Origin: Mesorhizobium_K sp040049215
Lineage (GTDB): Bacteria; Pseudomonadota; Alphaproteobacteria; Rhizobiales; Rhizobiaceae
Length of the DNA stretch: 64,000 nt
Assembly: GCF_040049215.1 (NCBI RefSeq)
Contig: NZ_JBDZDN010000005.1
Span: forward strand, 124,001 to 188,000
Direction of reading: 5' to 3'
Part shown: in pieces, positions 44,824 through 53,798 of the stretch
How the letters are laid out: each line of letters opens with the position of its first letter
Numbering within the stretch: position 1 is the first letter of the stretch
Notes under the pieces: model-generated
Database searches by the model: none
Told to the model about the DNA's origin: nothing
The model's input: the letters and a program-made list of their open reading frames with translations, nothing else
Translations under genes and position numbers: made by a program

Positions 44824-45914
44824 TCGTTCGTCCCCTTCGCCCATGCCGATTGGATGTCCGACGCCGAAAGCCGCAGCACGCGGCCGGCGCCCTTCGACAG
44901 CAGGAACAAATCATCGCCGCGCTGCACGACGGCGACAATGCCGTGATTGCGGCCGCCGGTGCGGCTGTGAACGGAATAGAGCGGCAGGAAATCGGCATTG
45001 AAGCGCACCGCCAGTCCATAGGAACGCGGCGGCGCCCATGGCTTGAGGATGCCCATCTGCTTGACGCTGCCGCCCTGCAGCGGTTCCATGTAGTCGTCGC
45101 CGGAGCTGAGCGCCGGAGCGACCCAGTATTTCGGCTCGATGCTACGCATCATCTCATGCCGGTAGTCGTCCTCCTGCAGAACGAATTCGACGAGCTGCGT
45201 ACGGCAGGAAAACAGCGTCAGCCAGAAGCCGCCATCCTGCGTCGGCGCGAGCCGCGACGGATAGCCCGGCAGCGCTGGAACGGCGACGCGGGCGCGGCCG
45301 TTTTCGATGACGCTCAACCGATGCCGCCAGCTTTCGCTGACCAGGATACGTCCCCGCGCATCGGCCATCGCGCCGAAGGCATAACCAAGACCGGAGCCCA
45401 GCGTCGTGGTGCGGCCGGAAGCAGTGTCATGGCGCAGCAGCCGTCCTGTCCGGCCGCCTTCCATCAGATCGTGGCTCCACTGGGCGTACGGGCGGCTGGC
45501 CGAGCCATCGGCTATCAGCAATCCACCATCCGGCGTGGCGGACAGCGCATTGACGGAGACGAACGACTTGCCGTCGGCGCTGTCCAGCGTGCGCCCGCCG
45601 ATGACGACCGCATTGCTGAGGCCAGCCGCCAGCTCACCGCTGGAGGTGAAGGCAAGCGCCGTCACCGGTTGGTCGAAATGCGCCGCCACGGTGAAGTCGC
45701 CGGCGTCCGATAGCTTCAGCACGTCCTGGCCGCAGGCCGCGTAGAGCGTGTTGTCGGGACCCAATGCCAGATCTTCGAGACCCTGGCGCTCGGCAACGAT
45801 CGTGGCGATCTCGATCATGTTGTTCGGCTTCAGAGCGCCGTCGAGGATCGGCACCGAGAGGCTGGAGCCACGGCTGAAGACTGACGAGATCAGAGAGGAG
45901 ACAGCATCAAACAT
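44820..45914 (-). CDS. SMP-30/gluconolactonase-like beta-propeller protein
   Basis: 364 residues from the ATG at 45914, overlapping the fusion gene's stop by 8 bases. Repeats of the SMP-30/strictosidine-synthase propeller: LALGPDNTLYAA, NALSATPDGGLLIADG, ISVSES-like SESWRHRLSVIENG, LPGYPSRLAPTQDGGFWL. No clear export signal; the N-terminus (FDAVSSLISSVFS) is mildly hydrophobic. Related to the domain fused to the permease. Role likely in hydrolysing or sensing a lactone taken up by the transporter (inference). Confidence 0.85.
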   Translation of the reverse strand: MFDAVSSLISSVFSRGSSLSVPILDGALKPNNMIEIATIVAERQGLEDLALGPDNTLYAACGQDVLKLSDAGDFTVAAHFDQPVTALAFTSSGELAAGLSNAVVIGGRTLDSADGKSFVSVNALSATPDGGLLIADGSASRPYAQWSHDLMEGGRTGRLLRHDTASGRTTTLGSGLGYAFGAMADARGRILVSESWRHRLSVIENGRARVAVPALPGYPSRLAPTQDGGFWLTLFSCRTQLVEFVLQEDDYRHEMMRSIEPKYWVAPALSSGDDYMEPLQGGSVKQMGILKPWAPPRSYGLAVRFNADFLPLYSVHSRTGGRNHGIVAVVQRGDDLFLLSKGAGRVLRLSASDIQSAWAKGTNE

Positions 45915-48009
45915 GGTAGCGCCCGCTCGACATGAATTCGGGATCGGCGCCATCCACCTTGACCCTGCCGATGCGGTTGTTGGAAATGCCGCCTATGTAC
46001 AGATAGCCCTTATGCTCGCGCATGGAGGTGATCATCGGGTGGTTGGCGCCGCCGAGGTCCCACAGGGCGTCGAGTATTTCGCCTTTCTCGTTGAACTTGA
46101 CGATGCAGCCGGTGTTGATGTTGGGCGCCAGCCACTCGTCGCCGGGCAGGCGCTTGGACATGCGGCGGCGGAAGGCCGGCTTGCGCATGGCGAGATCGAA
46201 GGCGGGGCTGCGCATGCCCATCAGCGCCAGCCAGTAATTACCGTCGGAGGCCAGGTTGATGTTGTCGGGGTAACCGGGCAGGCTGGCGATGACGGTTTCT
46301 GTCTTGCCTGCCTTGGGCCCGTCGAACCAGTAGCGCTTGATCGAACAGTTCCAGCTCTCGGCGAAGATGATCGACTGCTTGTCCGACGCCAGCACGACAC
46401 CGTTCGGGAAGATCAGGTGCCGGAGCACGGTGTGCGTCTTGTTGGTGCGTGGGTCGTAGCAGATGATGCGGCCATTGCCGCGACCTTCCAGGCTGTCGGT
46501 TGGCCATTCATGCATCTCGTAGCGGATCGTCGCCTCGGAGAAATAGACGCGGCCGTCGGGCGCGATGTCTAAGTCGTCGGCGAGGCGCAAACGGCTGTCG
46601 TCGACCACCGACAGCAGCGACCGGTTGGTCTCGTCGGTGACTTTTTCGACCGTGCGATCGGGCCTGACACGATAGAGGCCCATGCCGCCGATGCAGACAT
46701 AGAGCGTGCCGCCGGCATCGAAGGCCATGCCGAGCGGCTGGCCGCCGATGCGCGCATAGACCTCCCGGCGTTTGTAGTCGGGCGCGAAGAAACGGATGAT
46801 CTCGCCGTGGCGGCTGCCGCAATAAAGGTTGTCATCCTTGTCGAGGATGACGTCTTCCGGCGACTCGACCTCGCCAAGGCCGATGGTCTCGACATTGCGC
46901 AGCCTGTCGTTGAGCGCGAAGGGCGAAGCGGCATCCGTTGGCGGCGACTTCGGCAGTTCCAGATAGGAGGGGCTGACATACAACTCCTGCACCGCCTTGT
47001 GGCGGTTCTTGAACCAGCGGATGTCGAGCATGGCGGCCAGCAGCAGGATCGTCGCCAGAATGACGCGCGAGGAGCCTGCGGGCGTGGCGAGCCGCAGTAA
47101 CCCGTTGCTGATGATCAGGATGATGAGCGTGCCGAGCACCGCCTTGGTGACCGAGCCCTTGCCGCCGCCAAGCCGGATGCCGCCTAGGATCGCCGCGGTG
47201 AGCACGGTGATCTCGAGACCCTTGCCGGTGTCGGCGCCGGGGCTGGCGAGACGCGAGGCGTAGAAGATCGCCGAAATCGCGGCGAAGACGCCCGACGCGA
47301 CATAGGACATGGCAACGACGCGGTTAACCGGCAGGCCGATATTGTAGGCCGAGCGGCGGTTGCCACCGATGGCCATCACATACCAGCCGGGGCGCAGGCG
47401 GGTCAGGAAGATGTGACTGGCAATGGCAATCACGGCGAAGACCCAGACCACAGCGGGGATCGACAGGAAATCGCCATTGCCGAGAAAATCCCAGGCGGGC
47501 ACGTCGGGGATGACGGACGAAATCGCCACCGCGAGCTGGAAGTTCAGGAGGTCGTGGATCGCCTTGTAGACAATCAGCGTCACCATGGTGGTGAGGAAGG
47601 CGCGCATCCTCATATAGCCGATCAGCACGCCATTGACGGCGCCGAGCACGGCGCCAAGAAGAAGCGTGATCGCGATGGCTGCAGGGGCCGGCAGGCCGAG
47701 CACATTGATGCAATAGAGCGCGGTCAGATTGCACAGCGCAAAGATCGAGGCGACGGACAGGTCGATGCCGCCGACAATCAGCACCAGCGACATGCCGAGC
47801 ACGACGAAGCCCAGTTCGCTGGCCTGCCGCAGCGTGTCGGACAGGTTGGCGGGCGAGATGAAATTATCGATGCGCGAGCTGAAGAAGGCGATCGTCAGCA
47901 ACAGCACCAGCAGCGGCACCGCCGTCTCCATCCACTGTTTCTGCAGCAGTTCGCCGAAGACATGGTCGGGCCAGTAACGGTACCGCAGTTTGGTAAGGGT
48001 ATTGGACAT
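45907..48009 (-). CDS. ABC permease fused to SMP-30/lactonase-like domain
   Basis: 700 residues. Residues 1 to about 330 are a ribose-type (RbsC-like) permease with about nine helices, including VLGMSLVLIVGGIDLSVASI and the long loop motif ITVLTAAILGGIRLGGGKGS. After a short linker, residues 375-700 form a six-bladed propeller-like domain of the SMP-30/strictosidine synthase type (LRLADDLDIAPDGRVYFSEA, LPGYPDNINLASDGNYW). The single frame is open throughout, so the fusion is real and not an assembly join. It is unusual for a permease to carry a hydrolase-like domain; on which side of the membrane it lies cannot be decided from sequence. Confidence 0.92.
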   Translation of the reverse strand: MSNTLTKLRYRYWPDHVFGELLQKQWMETAVPLLVLLLTIAFFSSRIDNFISPANLSDTLRQASELGFVVLGMSLVLIVGGIDLSVASIFALCNLTALYCINVLGLPAPAAIAITLLLGAVLGAVNGVLIGYMRMRAFLTTMVTLIVYKAIHDLLNFQLAVAISSVIPDVPAWDFLGNGDFLSIPAVVWVFAVIAIASHIFLTRLRPGWYVMAIGGNRRSAYNIGLPVNRVVAMSYVASGVFAAISAIFYASRLASPGADTGKGLEITVLTAAILGGIRLGGGKGSVTKAVLGTLIILIISNGLLRLATPAGSSRVILATILLLAAMLDIRWFKNRHKAVQELYVSPSYLELPKSPPTDAASPFALNDRLRNVETIGLGEVESPEDVILDKDDNLYCGSRHGEIIRFFAPDYKRREVYARIGGQPLGMAFDAGGTLYVCIGGMGLYRVRPDRTVEKVTDETNRSLLSVVDDSRLRLADDLDIAPDGRVYFSEATIRYEMHEWPTDSLEGRGNGRIICYDPRTNKTHTVLRHLIFPNGVVLASDKQSIIFAESWNCSIKRYWFDGPKAGKTETVIASLPGYPDNINLASDGNYWLALMGMRSPAFDLAMRKPAFRRRMSKRLPGDEWLAPNINTGCIVKFNEKGEILDALWDLGGANHPMITSMREHKGYLYIGGISNNRIGRVKVDGADPEFMSSGRYHV

Positions 48010-48067
48010 GAAGGGGAAACGCCGTCTGCTTTGCGTGAACGAAAGACCCAGGTCGGGTGTTCCAGAC

Positions 48068-48090
48068 GAGGGGCGCCATTGACGCCCCTC
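48068..48090 (-). terminator. Intercistronic hairpin in ABC operon
   Basis: Arms GAGGGGCG (48068-48075) and CGCCCCTC (48083-48090) with a 7-base loop, between the binding-protein and permease genes. No U-tract, so probably an attenuator or mRNA-stability hairpin that raises binding-protein expression over the permease, as is common in such operons. Confidence 0.55.
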
Positions 48091-48105
48091 ATCTGCGCGG
48101 TTGGC

Positions 48106-49113
48106 CTAGCGGATCGTGTCCAAGGTCCAGCAGAACTGGTTCTTGATGTTGGCCTTGTTGTAGATGACCAGCGGCGTGTAGAGGATGGTCTTGGTGGAGC
48201 CGACAGGGTTCTTGTCCTGCAGCGAAGACAGGATCAGATTGTTGAGGTCGCGCGCCTGGCCAGGCACGTCATAGCTGACATAGTGCTGCCACATGCCTTC
48301 CTCAATGCCCTTGCAGGCCAGCTCGCCGCCACCGCCAGAGGAGGAGACGAAGACCTGGTCGCTCTTGCCAGCTTCCTTGATGGCGGCCGCTGTGCCGACA
48401 TCGGTGTTGTCCCAGACGCCGAGCACGCCGCAGAGATCGGGATGCTGCTGCAGCACGACCTGGGTGATCGACTTGGCCTTGGCGGATTCGTAGTCGCCGG
48501 TCGACTGGACGGACACCACCTTCACCTCGGGCGATTTGGTAAGGATGTTCTCATAGCCCTTCAGCATGTAGGCGGAGAATGGGCTGGAGGGCGGGCCAGC
48601 CAGCACCAGCACCTTGCCTGAGGTACCGCTGCCGCAATGGGCGACGACTTCCTTGGCCTGCAGCTCGCCAAGCTGCTCGACATCGGCGCCGACGAAGCCG
48701 GTGGTCAGCACATTGGTTTTCATGTTGAGCTGGATGACATGGATACCGGCCTGCTCGGCCTTGGCCAGCAGCCTGGCGTAGGACTGCACGTCGGGGTTCT
48801 GCACCACGATGACATCAGGCTTTTCGGTGATCAGCGATGTCAGCGTCTGCGCACCGGCAGCGGTGTTGAAATTGGAGTTGCGGACCTCGTATTTGTAGCC
48901 CAGCGCATCGGCTTGCCGCGACATCATCTTGGACCAGCCCTCGGTCAGGTCCAGCCCCATGAAGACCGGCACGAAGACGACGCGCTTGCCCTTGAGGTTT
49001 TCGTAATAGGCGGCGCGCGCCGGGTCGCTCATGCTGTTTTGTGCCTGTGCGGCACCAGTGAGCATGCTTGCCGCCATTGCGACGGCCAGCCCGATTTTCT
49101 TAAGTCCGATCAT
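48106..49113 (-). CDS. Sugar ABC transporter substrate-binding protein
   Basis: 335 residues, strong AAGGAGG ribosome site. Signal peptide KKIGLAVAMAASMLTGAAQA, mature part of the periplasmic binding protein type 1 fold (VVFVPVFMGLDLTEGWSKMM; DVIVVQNPDVQSYARLLAKA; GVLGVWDNTDVGTAAAIKEA). Delivers a sugar-like ligand to the two permeases. Ligand not identifiable. Confidence 0.92.
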   Translation of the reverse strand: MIGLKKIGLAVAMAASMLTGAAQAQNSMSDPARAAYYENLKGKRVVFVPVFMGLDLTEGWSKMMSRQADALGYKYEVRNSNFNTAAGAQTLTSLITEKPDVIVVQNPDVQSYARLLAKAEQAGIHVIQLNMKTNVLTTGFVGADVEQLGELQAKEVVAHCGSGTSGKVLVLAGPPSSPFSAYMLKGYENILTKSPEVKVVSVQSTGDYESAKAKSITQVVLQQHPDLCGVLGVWDNTDVGTAAAIKEAGKSDQVFVSSSGGGGELACKGIEEGMWQHYVSYDVPGQARDLNNLILSSLQDKNPVGSTKTILYTPLVIYNKANIKNQFCWTLDTIR

Positions 49114-49172
49114 AGTCTCCTCCTTATGGTGTTTATTGGTGGATGTTCCCGGCTGAGCGCGTCAGCGACGCG

Positions 49173-50225
49173 TCAGATATCTCCCTGCTGGGCCGTCTCC
49201 TCGTTGCGCGGGTTGACGATGCTGTCGATGGAAAGGGCCGCCAGCAGAACCATGCCCTTGATCAGGTTCTGCATCTCGAACGACACGTTCATGATGGTCA
49301 TGCCATTGACGATGGTGCCGATCAGCAGTGTGCCGATCACGACGTTGAGGACGCCGCCGCGGCCGCCGGAAAGGCCGATGCCGCCGAGCACGACGACGAG
49401 GATGACGTCGTAGATCCAGGTCAGGTTGAAGATGCGGGTGTCCATGCCGGCGGACGAGGCCGAAAGCACCAGTCCGGCGAACATGCCCACGACGCTGGCG
49501 ATGATGTATTGCAGCACCAGGATGGGGCGCACCGAAATGCCGGCGATACGGGCGGCGTTGGGGTTGTCGCCGCTGGCGTAGATGAAGGCGCCAAGCCGCG
49601 TCCTGCGCATGAAGATGCCGACGATGATGGCCGCCACGATAAAGGCCAGCACCGAATAGGGAACGCCGAACAGGCTGCCCTGCCCGATCCAGCTGATGGC
49701 GGCAAGCTGCGCCGGCCAGGGCACGATCTCGTATTCGAACAGGCCGCTCTGGCCGATGCCGGCGACGCCGATGCCGACCGCCAGCGTGGTGAACAGCGAC
49801 GGGATTTCGGCGTAGGCGATGAGGAAGCCGTTCAGCACGCCGATGGCGACGGCCAGTGTCAGGCCGCAGAGAAGCGAGGTTGCAATGCCGTAGTCCTTCG
49901 AAGCCAGCATCAGCACCACGGCGGAAGGCACGGCGAGCGAGGCGATCATCGAGAGATCGATACCGCGTCCGATGACGACCACCGCCATGCCAAGGCCGAG
50001 GATGCCGAGCACCGAGACCGTGCGCATGAGCGTCAGCAAATTGCCGAAGGTGAAGAAGCCCTTGAGCAGAATGCTGAAGGCTAGGAAGATGACGGCAAAA
50101 AGCAGCAGCACGATCATCTGCTGATCGAAGACGACGCCCTTGAGAAAGGATGAAGGGCTGCGGCCAGGTCCGGCCCCGACCGGCGCCTGCGCCTGACCGC
50201 TGTCGTTGAGTTCGGCTCCGCTCAT
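49173..50225 (-). CDS. Sugar ABC transporter permease (RbsC-type)
   Basis: 350 residues from the ATG at 50225 (GGCGAG-type ribosome site; an earlier in-frame extension to 50522 is not protein-like). N-terminal about 30 residues cytoplasmic, then about nine helices (VLGILGLGMAVVVIGRGIDL; YDVILVVVLGGIGLSGGRGG). First gene of the operon. Together with the fused permease gives a likely heterodimeric channel. Confidence 0.92.
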   Translation of the reverse strand: MSGAELNDSGQAQAPVGAGPGRSPSSFLKGVVFDQQMIVLLLFAVIFLAFSILLKGFFTFGNLLTLMRTVSVLGILGLGMAVVVIGRGIDLSMIASLAVPSAVVLMLASKDYGIATSLLCGLTLAVAIGVLNGFLIAYAEIPSLFTTLAVGIGVAGIGQSGLFEYEIVPWPAQLAAISWIGQGSLFGVPYSVLAFIVAAIIVGIFMRRTRLGAFIYASGDNPNAARIAGISVRPILVLQYIIASVVGMFAGLVLSASSAGMDTRIFNLTWIYDVILVVVLGGIGLSGGRGGVLNVVIGTLLIGTIVNGMTIMNVSFEMQNLIKGMVLLAALSIDSIVNPRNEETAQQGDI

Positions 50226-50844
50226 CTCTCGCCTGCCCTGTCGTACCAAAAGAACGGTTCGCCGCGCACCTTGCCCCGGCTCGTCAGCTTTGCTGAGTGT
50301 GCCGTGCTTGCCCGGAAAGTTCCCGTTGACGGTGGCATGTCGGCAAAAGCCGATGATCTGGTCACGCTTCCACCCCTCTTTCCGGCCGTTTTTTCCTGAA
50401 TTGTCCTGGCCACATGACGCGAACCGGCAATCTGTTGGCGAAACTGTCGCGAAGAACGCTGTGCAGATCAAAGACTGTGTTGGTTTGGCCGGTATAAGGA
50501 AACGTTCTGGCGACGGCGCCACAAGCCGTGCGTTCGTACAAGGCGGCAGCCTGAAGCGCTCGGGACGAGCCTCCTCGCGACTGGTGCGACGATGCCTGAA
50601 AGCCGGTAGCGGCCCGATGAAAGCTCATCCGACGCTCCTCCCGGGCGGTGACAAGATTTCAAAAACAGTAGCAGTGGCTCGGTTGGCGGTCAACAAAATT
50701 GACTGGTGATTCATAAACCAACCTTTTTTCGCTGATTGTACCGACATCACCGCTCTTGGAATTGCCGGCATATTGTTATCCGCGCGATCAGCTGTGGCAC
50801 TCCGGCTGCCATATGTGGCCTCCTTGCGCCAACCCTGGTTCAAA

Positions 50845-50873
50845 ATCGATCCATCGCCTCCAACCGGATCGAT
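50845..50873. promoter_or_regulatory. Inverted repeat ATCGATCC-N13-GGATCGAT
   Basis: Perfect 8-base arms at 50845-50852 and 50866-50873, 20 bases upstream of the candidate -35 box. Suitable in size and place for an operator. Confidence 0.5.
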
Positions 50874-50892
50874 GGCGATAACGAAATCCGGC

Positions 50893-50921
50893 TTGACACG
50901 AAACTGCCAATTATTGACTAT
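50893..50921 (+). promoter_or_regulatory. Candidate sigma-70-type promoter of the SDR operon
   Basis: TTGACA (50893-50898), 17-base spacer, GACTAT (50916-50921). The -35 is perfect, the -10 weak. A second pairing, TTGACT (50914) with AAATAT (50937), also has 17 bases. Located 118 bases before the SDR start. Confidence 0.45.
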
Positions 50922-51038
50922 CGGTGCAATATTCAAAAATATCGCATGGGAGGAAACCTTGCGTCTGTTCGAACCCGCGACATCGGCGCCCTCTCCTTGC
51001 GAGGCTGCCCATTCCCTCGCCATACCGAGGGACCGGCC

Positions 51039-51827
51039 ATGAGCCACCCTGTCGTCGTGGTCACCGGCGGTGCCAGCGGTATCGGCGCCGCATGCAGCAA
51101 TGTTCTTTCCAGCGCCGGCTTCCATGTCATCGTTGCCGACGTCAACGAAGCGGCAGGCCAGCAGGTGGCGGCCGAGGTCGGCGGCGACTTTGTCGCCATC
51201 GATGTCGGTGATGCCAGCGGGGTCGATGCCGCGGCCGAGGCTATCGAGGCGCGCTTTGGCGCGGTGTCGGGGCTGGTGACCAGCGCCGGCGTCATCCAGG
51301 CGCCGCTGAGGCCCGAGGAACTCGGCCTCGATCTGTGGGACCGCGTCGTCCATATCGACCAGCGCGGCACCTATGTGACCTGCCTGGCCTTCGGCCGCCG
51401 CATGGCCGCGCGCAGCACCGGCGGCGCCATCGTCAACATCGCCTCCGTCGCCGGCTCGCGCTCGATGCCGCTGCACTCCTACGCGCCGGCCAAGGCCGCC
51501 GTCATCAGCATGACCGCCTGCCTGGCTTCCGCCTGGGGACGCGACGGCGTGCGGGTCAACTCCGTTTCGCCCGGCTATACCGCGACACCCGGCCTGCAGA
51601 CCGAAATCGATGCCGGCCGTCGCGACGTGTCGCGGCTTACCGGCAACGCCCCTCTCGGACGCCTGGTTCAACCTTCCGAGATCGGCCAGGCGGTCGCCTT
51701 CCTGCTTTCGCCTGCGGCGTCCGCCATCTCCGGCGTCGACCTGCCGGTCGATTGCGGCTGGCTGGCCGGCTCGACCTGGGCGACCTATGGCGGGCTGCCG
51801 TCACTGCACCAGGATCGCGCCGGATGA
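51039..51827 (+). CDS. SDR-family oxidoreductase
   Basis: 262 residues from the ATG at 51039 (GAGGGA about 7 bases upstream). Motifs VVVTGGASGIG, SAG in place of the usual NAG, HSYAPAKAAV (Y and K spaced by three). First gene of a long plus-strand operon; its stop overlaps the E1 alpha start (ATGA). Confidence 0.92.
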   Translation: MSHPVVVVTGGASGIGAACSNVLSSAGFHVIVADVNEAAGQQVAAEVGGDFVAIDVGDASGVDAAAEAIEARFGAVSGLVTSAGVIQAPLRPEELGLDLWDRVVHIDQRGTYVTCLAFGRRMAARSTGGAIVNIASVAGSRSMPLHSYAPAKAAVISMTACLASAWGRDGVRVNSVSPGYTATPGLQTEIDAGRRDVSRLTGNAPLGRLVQPSEIGQAVAFLLSPAASAISGVDLPVDCGWLAGSTWATYGGLPSLHQDRAG

Positions 51828-52813
51828 AGCGGCCGGCGGCAGACAAGCATATTGGCGGCAATTCGCGACTGCTCGACCTCCACCGCACCATGCTTTTGGT
51901 GCGGGCGGCGGAAACGGCGCTGTCGAAACTGTTCGCCGATGGCGAGATCCCCGGCTTCATCCATTTGTCGCTCGGCCAGGAGGCGGTCGCCGCCGGCGTC
52001 TGCTCGGCGCTTGCCGCCGGCGACACGATGGCCACCACCCATCGCGGCCATGGCCATGTCATCGCGCGCGGCATCGATCTCGACGGTTTCTTCAAGGAGC
52101 TGATGGGACGTGAAGGCGGGCAGTGCAAAGGCCGCTCCGGCTCCATGCATGTCGCCGATATGAACCTTGGCATTCTCGGCGCCAACGGCATCGTCGGCGC
52201 CAGCGTGCCGCTGGCGCTTGGCAGCGCGCTGGCTCATCAGACCCGGCAGACCGGACATGTCGCGGTCGCCTTTTTCGGCGACGGCGCGATGGCCGAAGGG
52301 GCGTTGTACGAAGCGTTGAACATGGCCGCGCTGTGGTCGCTGCCGCTTGTCTCCGTCTGCGAAAATAATGGCTGGTCCGAATTCTCGCCGACGGCCCGGC
52401 AGTTCAAGGGCAGACTGGTCGATCTCGCCGGCGCTTTCGGTATCAGGCACATCCTGGCCGATGGCAACGATGCCGAAGTAACAGCGGAGGCAGCGCAAGA
52501 GGCGGTCGATCATGCCCGCGCGGCCGGGCCGGTCGTGCTGGAATGCATCACCACGCGTTGGCGCGGCCATTTCGAAGGCGACCCGCAGAAATATCGCGAC
52601 GCCGACGAGATGGCGACGATGGCCGCCGGCGACCCCATCGGGCGCAGCCGCGCCAGGCTGGCCGAGATCGGCATCGCGGCATCGCACCTGGACATGATGG
52701 CCGCCGAAGCGGAAGCGTTGGTGACTGGCTGCGTCGATGCCTCGCGTGCCGATCCACTGCCGGATTTCGACGCCACCCTAGCGGATGTCTACACGCCGTT
52801 GGGGGCGCATTGA
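51824..52813 (+). CDS. Thiamine-diphosphate 2-oxoacid dehydrogenase E1 alpha (AcoA-like)
   Basis: 329 residues. Conserved IPGFIHLSLGQEA, THRGHGH (His73), GRSGSMHVADMNLGILGANG, and the ThDP motif GDGAMAEGALYEALNMAALW ending in ENN (181-182). Pairs with the E1 beta downstream to decarboxylate a 2-oxo acid or cleave an acetoin-like substrate. Coupled to the SDR by ATGA. Confidence 0.92.
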   Translation: MKRPAADKHIGGNSRLLDLHRTMLLVRAAETALSKLFADGEIPGFIHLSLGQEAVAAGVCSALAAGDTMATTHRGHGHVIARGIDLDGFFKELMGREGGQCKGRSGSMHVADMNLGILGANGIVGASVPLALGSALAHQTRQTGHVAVAFFGDGAMAEGALYEALNMAALWSLPLVSVCENNGWSEFSPTARQFKGRLVDLAGAFGIRHILADGNDAEVTAEAAQEAVDHARAAGPVVLECITTRWRGHFEGDPQKYRDADEMATMAAGDPIGRSRARLAEIGIAASHLDMMAAEAEALVTGCVDASRADPLPDFDATLADVYTPLGAH

Positions 52814-52814
52814 C

Positions 52815-53789
52815 ATGGCCGACAGCCGCTACGTCCGTGCCATCAACAAGGCCCTCTCTGACGCCATGGCGGCCGATGAGAGCGTCATCCTCATGGGTGA
52901 GGACATCGCCGATGCTGGTGGTTCGTTCAAGGCAACACGCGGCCTGCTCGAGCAGTTCGGCCCGATGCGAGTGCGCGACACGCCGATCAGCGAGAACGCC
53001 ATCGTCGGCGCCGCGGTCGGTGCTGCGCTGAGCGGACTGAAACCGGTGGTCGAAATCATGTTCATGGACTTCGTCACACTGGCGATGGACGCGCTGGTCA
53101 ACCAGGCCGCCAAGTCGCGCTTCATGTTCGGCGGCCAGGCCAGTGTGCCGATGGTGGTGCGGCTGCCGCATGGCGGCGGATTGAACGCCGGTCCGCAGCA
53201 TTCGCAATGCCTGGAGGCGTGGTTTGCCCACATACCCGGCCTCAAGGTCCTGTGCCCGGCAACGGTGGAAGACGCCTACAGCCTGCTGCGGGCAGCGATA
53301 GACGATCCCGACCCGGTCGTCTTCGTCGAGAACAAGGCGCTTTACGCGATGGCCGGCGATCTGCCGGACCAGCCGGGCAAAGCCATGATCGGCCAGGCCC
53401 GCGTGGCGCGCGAAGGAAGCGACGTGACCGTGGTGACCTATGGCGCGACGCTGTTCAGCTGCCTGAAGGCGGCCGACGAACTTGTCGGCCATGGTATCTC
53501 GACGGAGGTCATTGACCTGCGTTCGCTGCAGCCCTGGGACAAGGAAACGGTGCTCGCTTCCGTTGCCAAAACCCATCGCGCCGTGGTGGCGCATGAGGCG
53601 GTGCGCAGCTTCGGCATCGGCGCCGAGATCGCCGCCGTGATCGGCGAAGAAGGGTTCGACGACCTCGATGCACCGGTCGGGCGCGTCGGCGCGCCGTTCA
53701 TGCCAGTGCCCTTCGCCCGCTCGCTGGAAAGCCGCTTCATCCCCGACGCAGCCGCCATCCGGACGGCCGTCCAGGCCTGTCTCGTCTAG
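52815..53789 (+). CDS. 2-oxoacid dehydrogenase E1 beta (AcoB-like)
   Basis: 324 residues from the ATG at 52815, one base after the E1 alpha stop. Motifs GEDIADAGGSFKATRGL, TPISENAIVGAAVGAA, HSQCLEAWFAHIPGLKV and HEAVRSFGIGAEI. Forms the heterotetrameric E1 with the alpha subunit. Confidence 0.92.
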   Translation: MADSRYVRAINKALSDAMAADESVILMGEDIADAGGSFKATRGLLEQFGPMRVRDTPISENAIVGAAVGAALSGLKPVVEIMFMDFVTLAMDALVNQAAKSRFMFGGQASVPMVVRLPHGGGLNAGPQHSQCLEAWFAHIPGLKVLCPATVEDAYSLLRAAIDDPDPVVFVENKALYAMAGDLPDQPGKAMIGQARVAREGSDVTVVTYGATLFSCLKAADELVGHGISTEVIDLRSLQPWDKETVLASVAKTHRAVVAHEAVRSFGIGAEIAAVIGEEGFDDLDAPVGRVGAPFMPVPFARSLESRFIPDAAAIRTAVQACLV

Positions 53790-53798
53790 GAGCCGCCA

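Larger units (their letters stand above)
50226..51038. other. 813-base divergent regulatory region
   Basis: No gene I can support in either direction. It separates the ABC operon from the SDR/dehydrogenase operon and holds the inverted repeat and candidate promoter listed separately. Confidence 0.6.

Noticed and set aside
49143..50084. Plus-strand frame rich in Asp, His and Ala
   Set aside because: Antisense to the ABC permease; Asp/His-rich low-complexity composition is an artefact of the transmembrane gene on the other strand.
50368..50710. Possible small genes in the ABC/SDR divergent region
   Set aside because: Frames are short, without ribosome sites, and Arg/Ser-rich; treated as non-coding.
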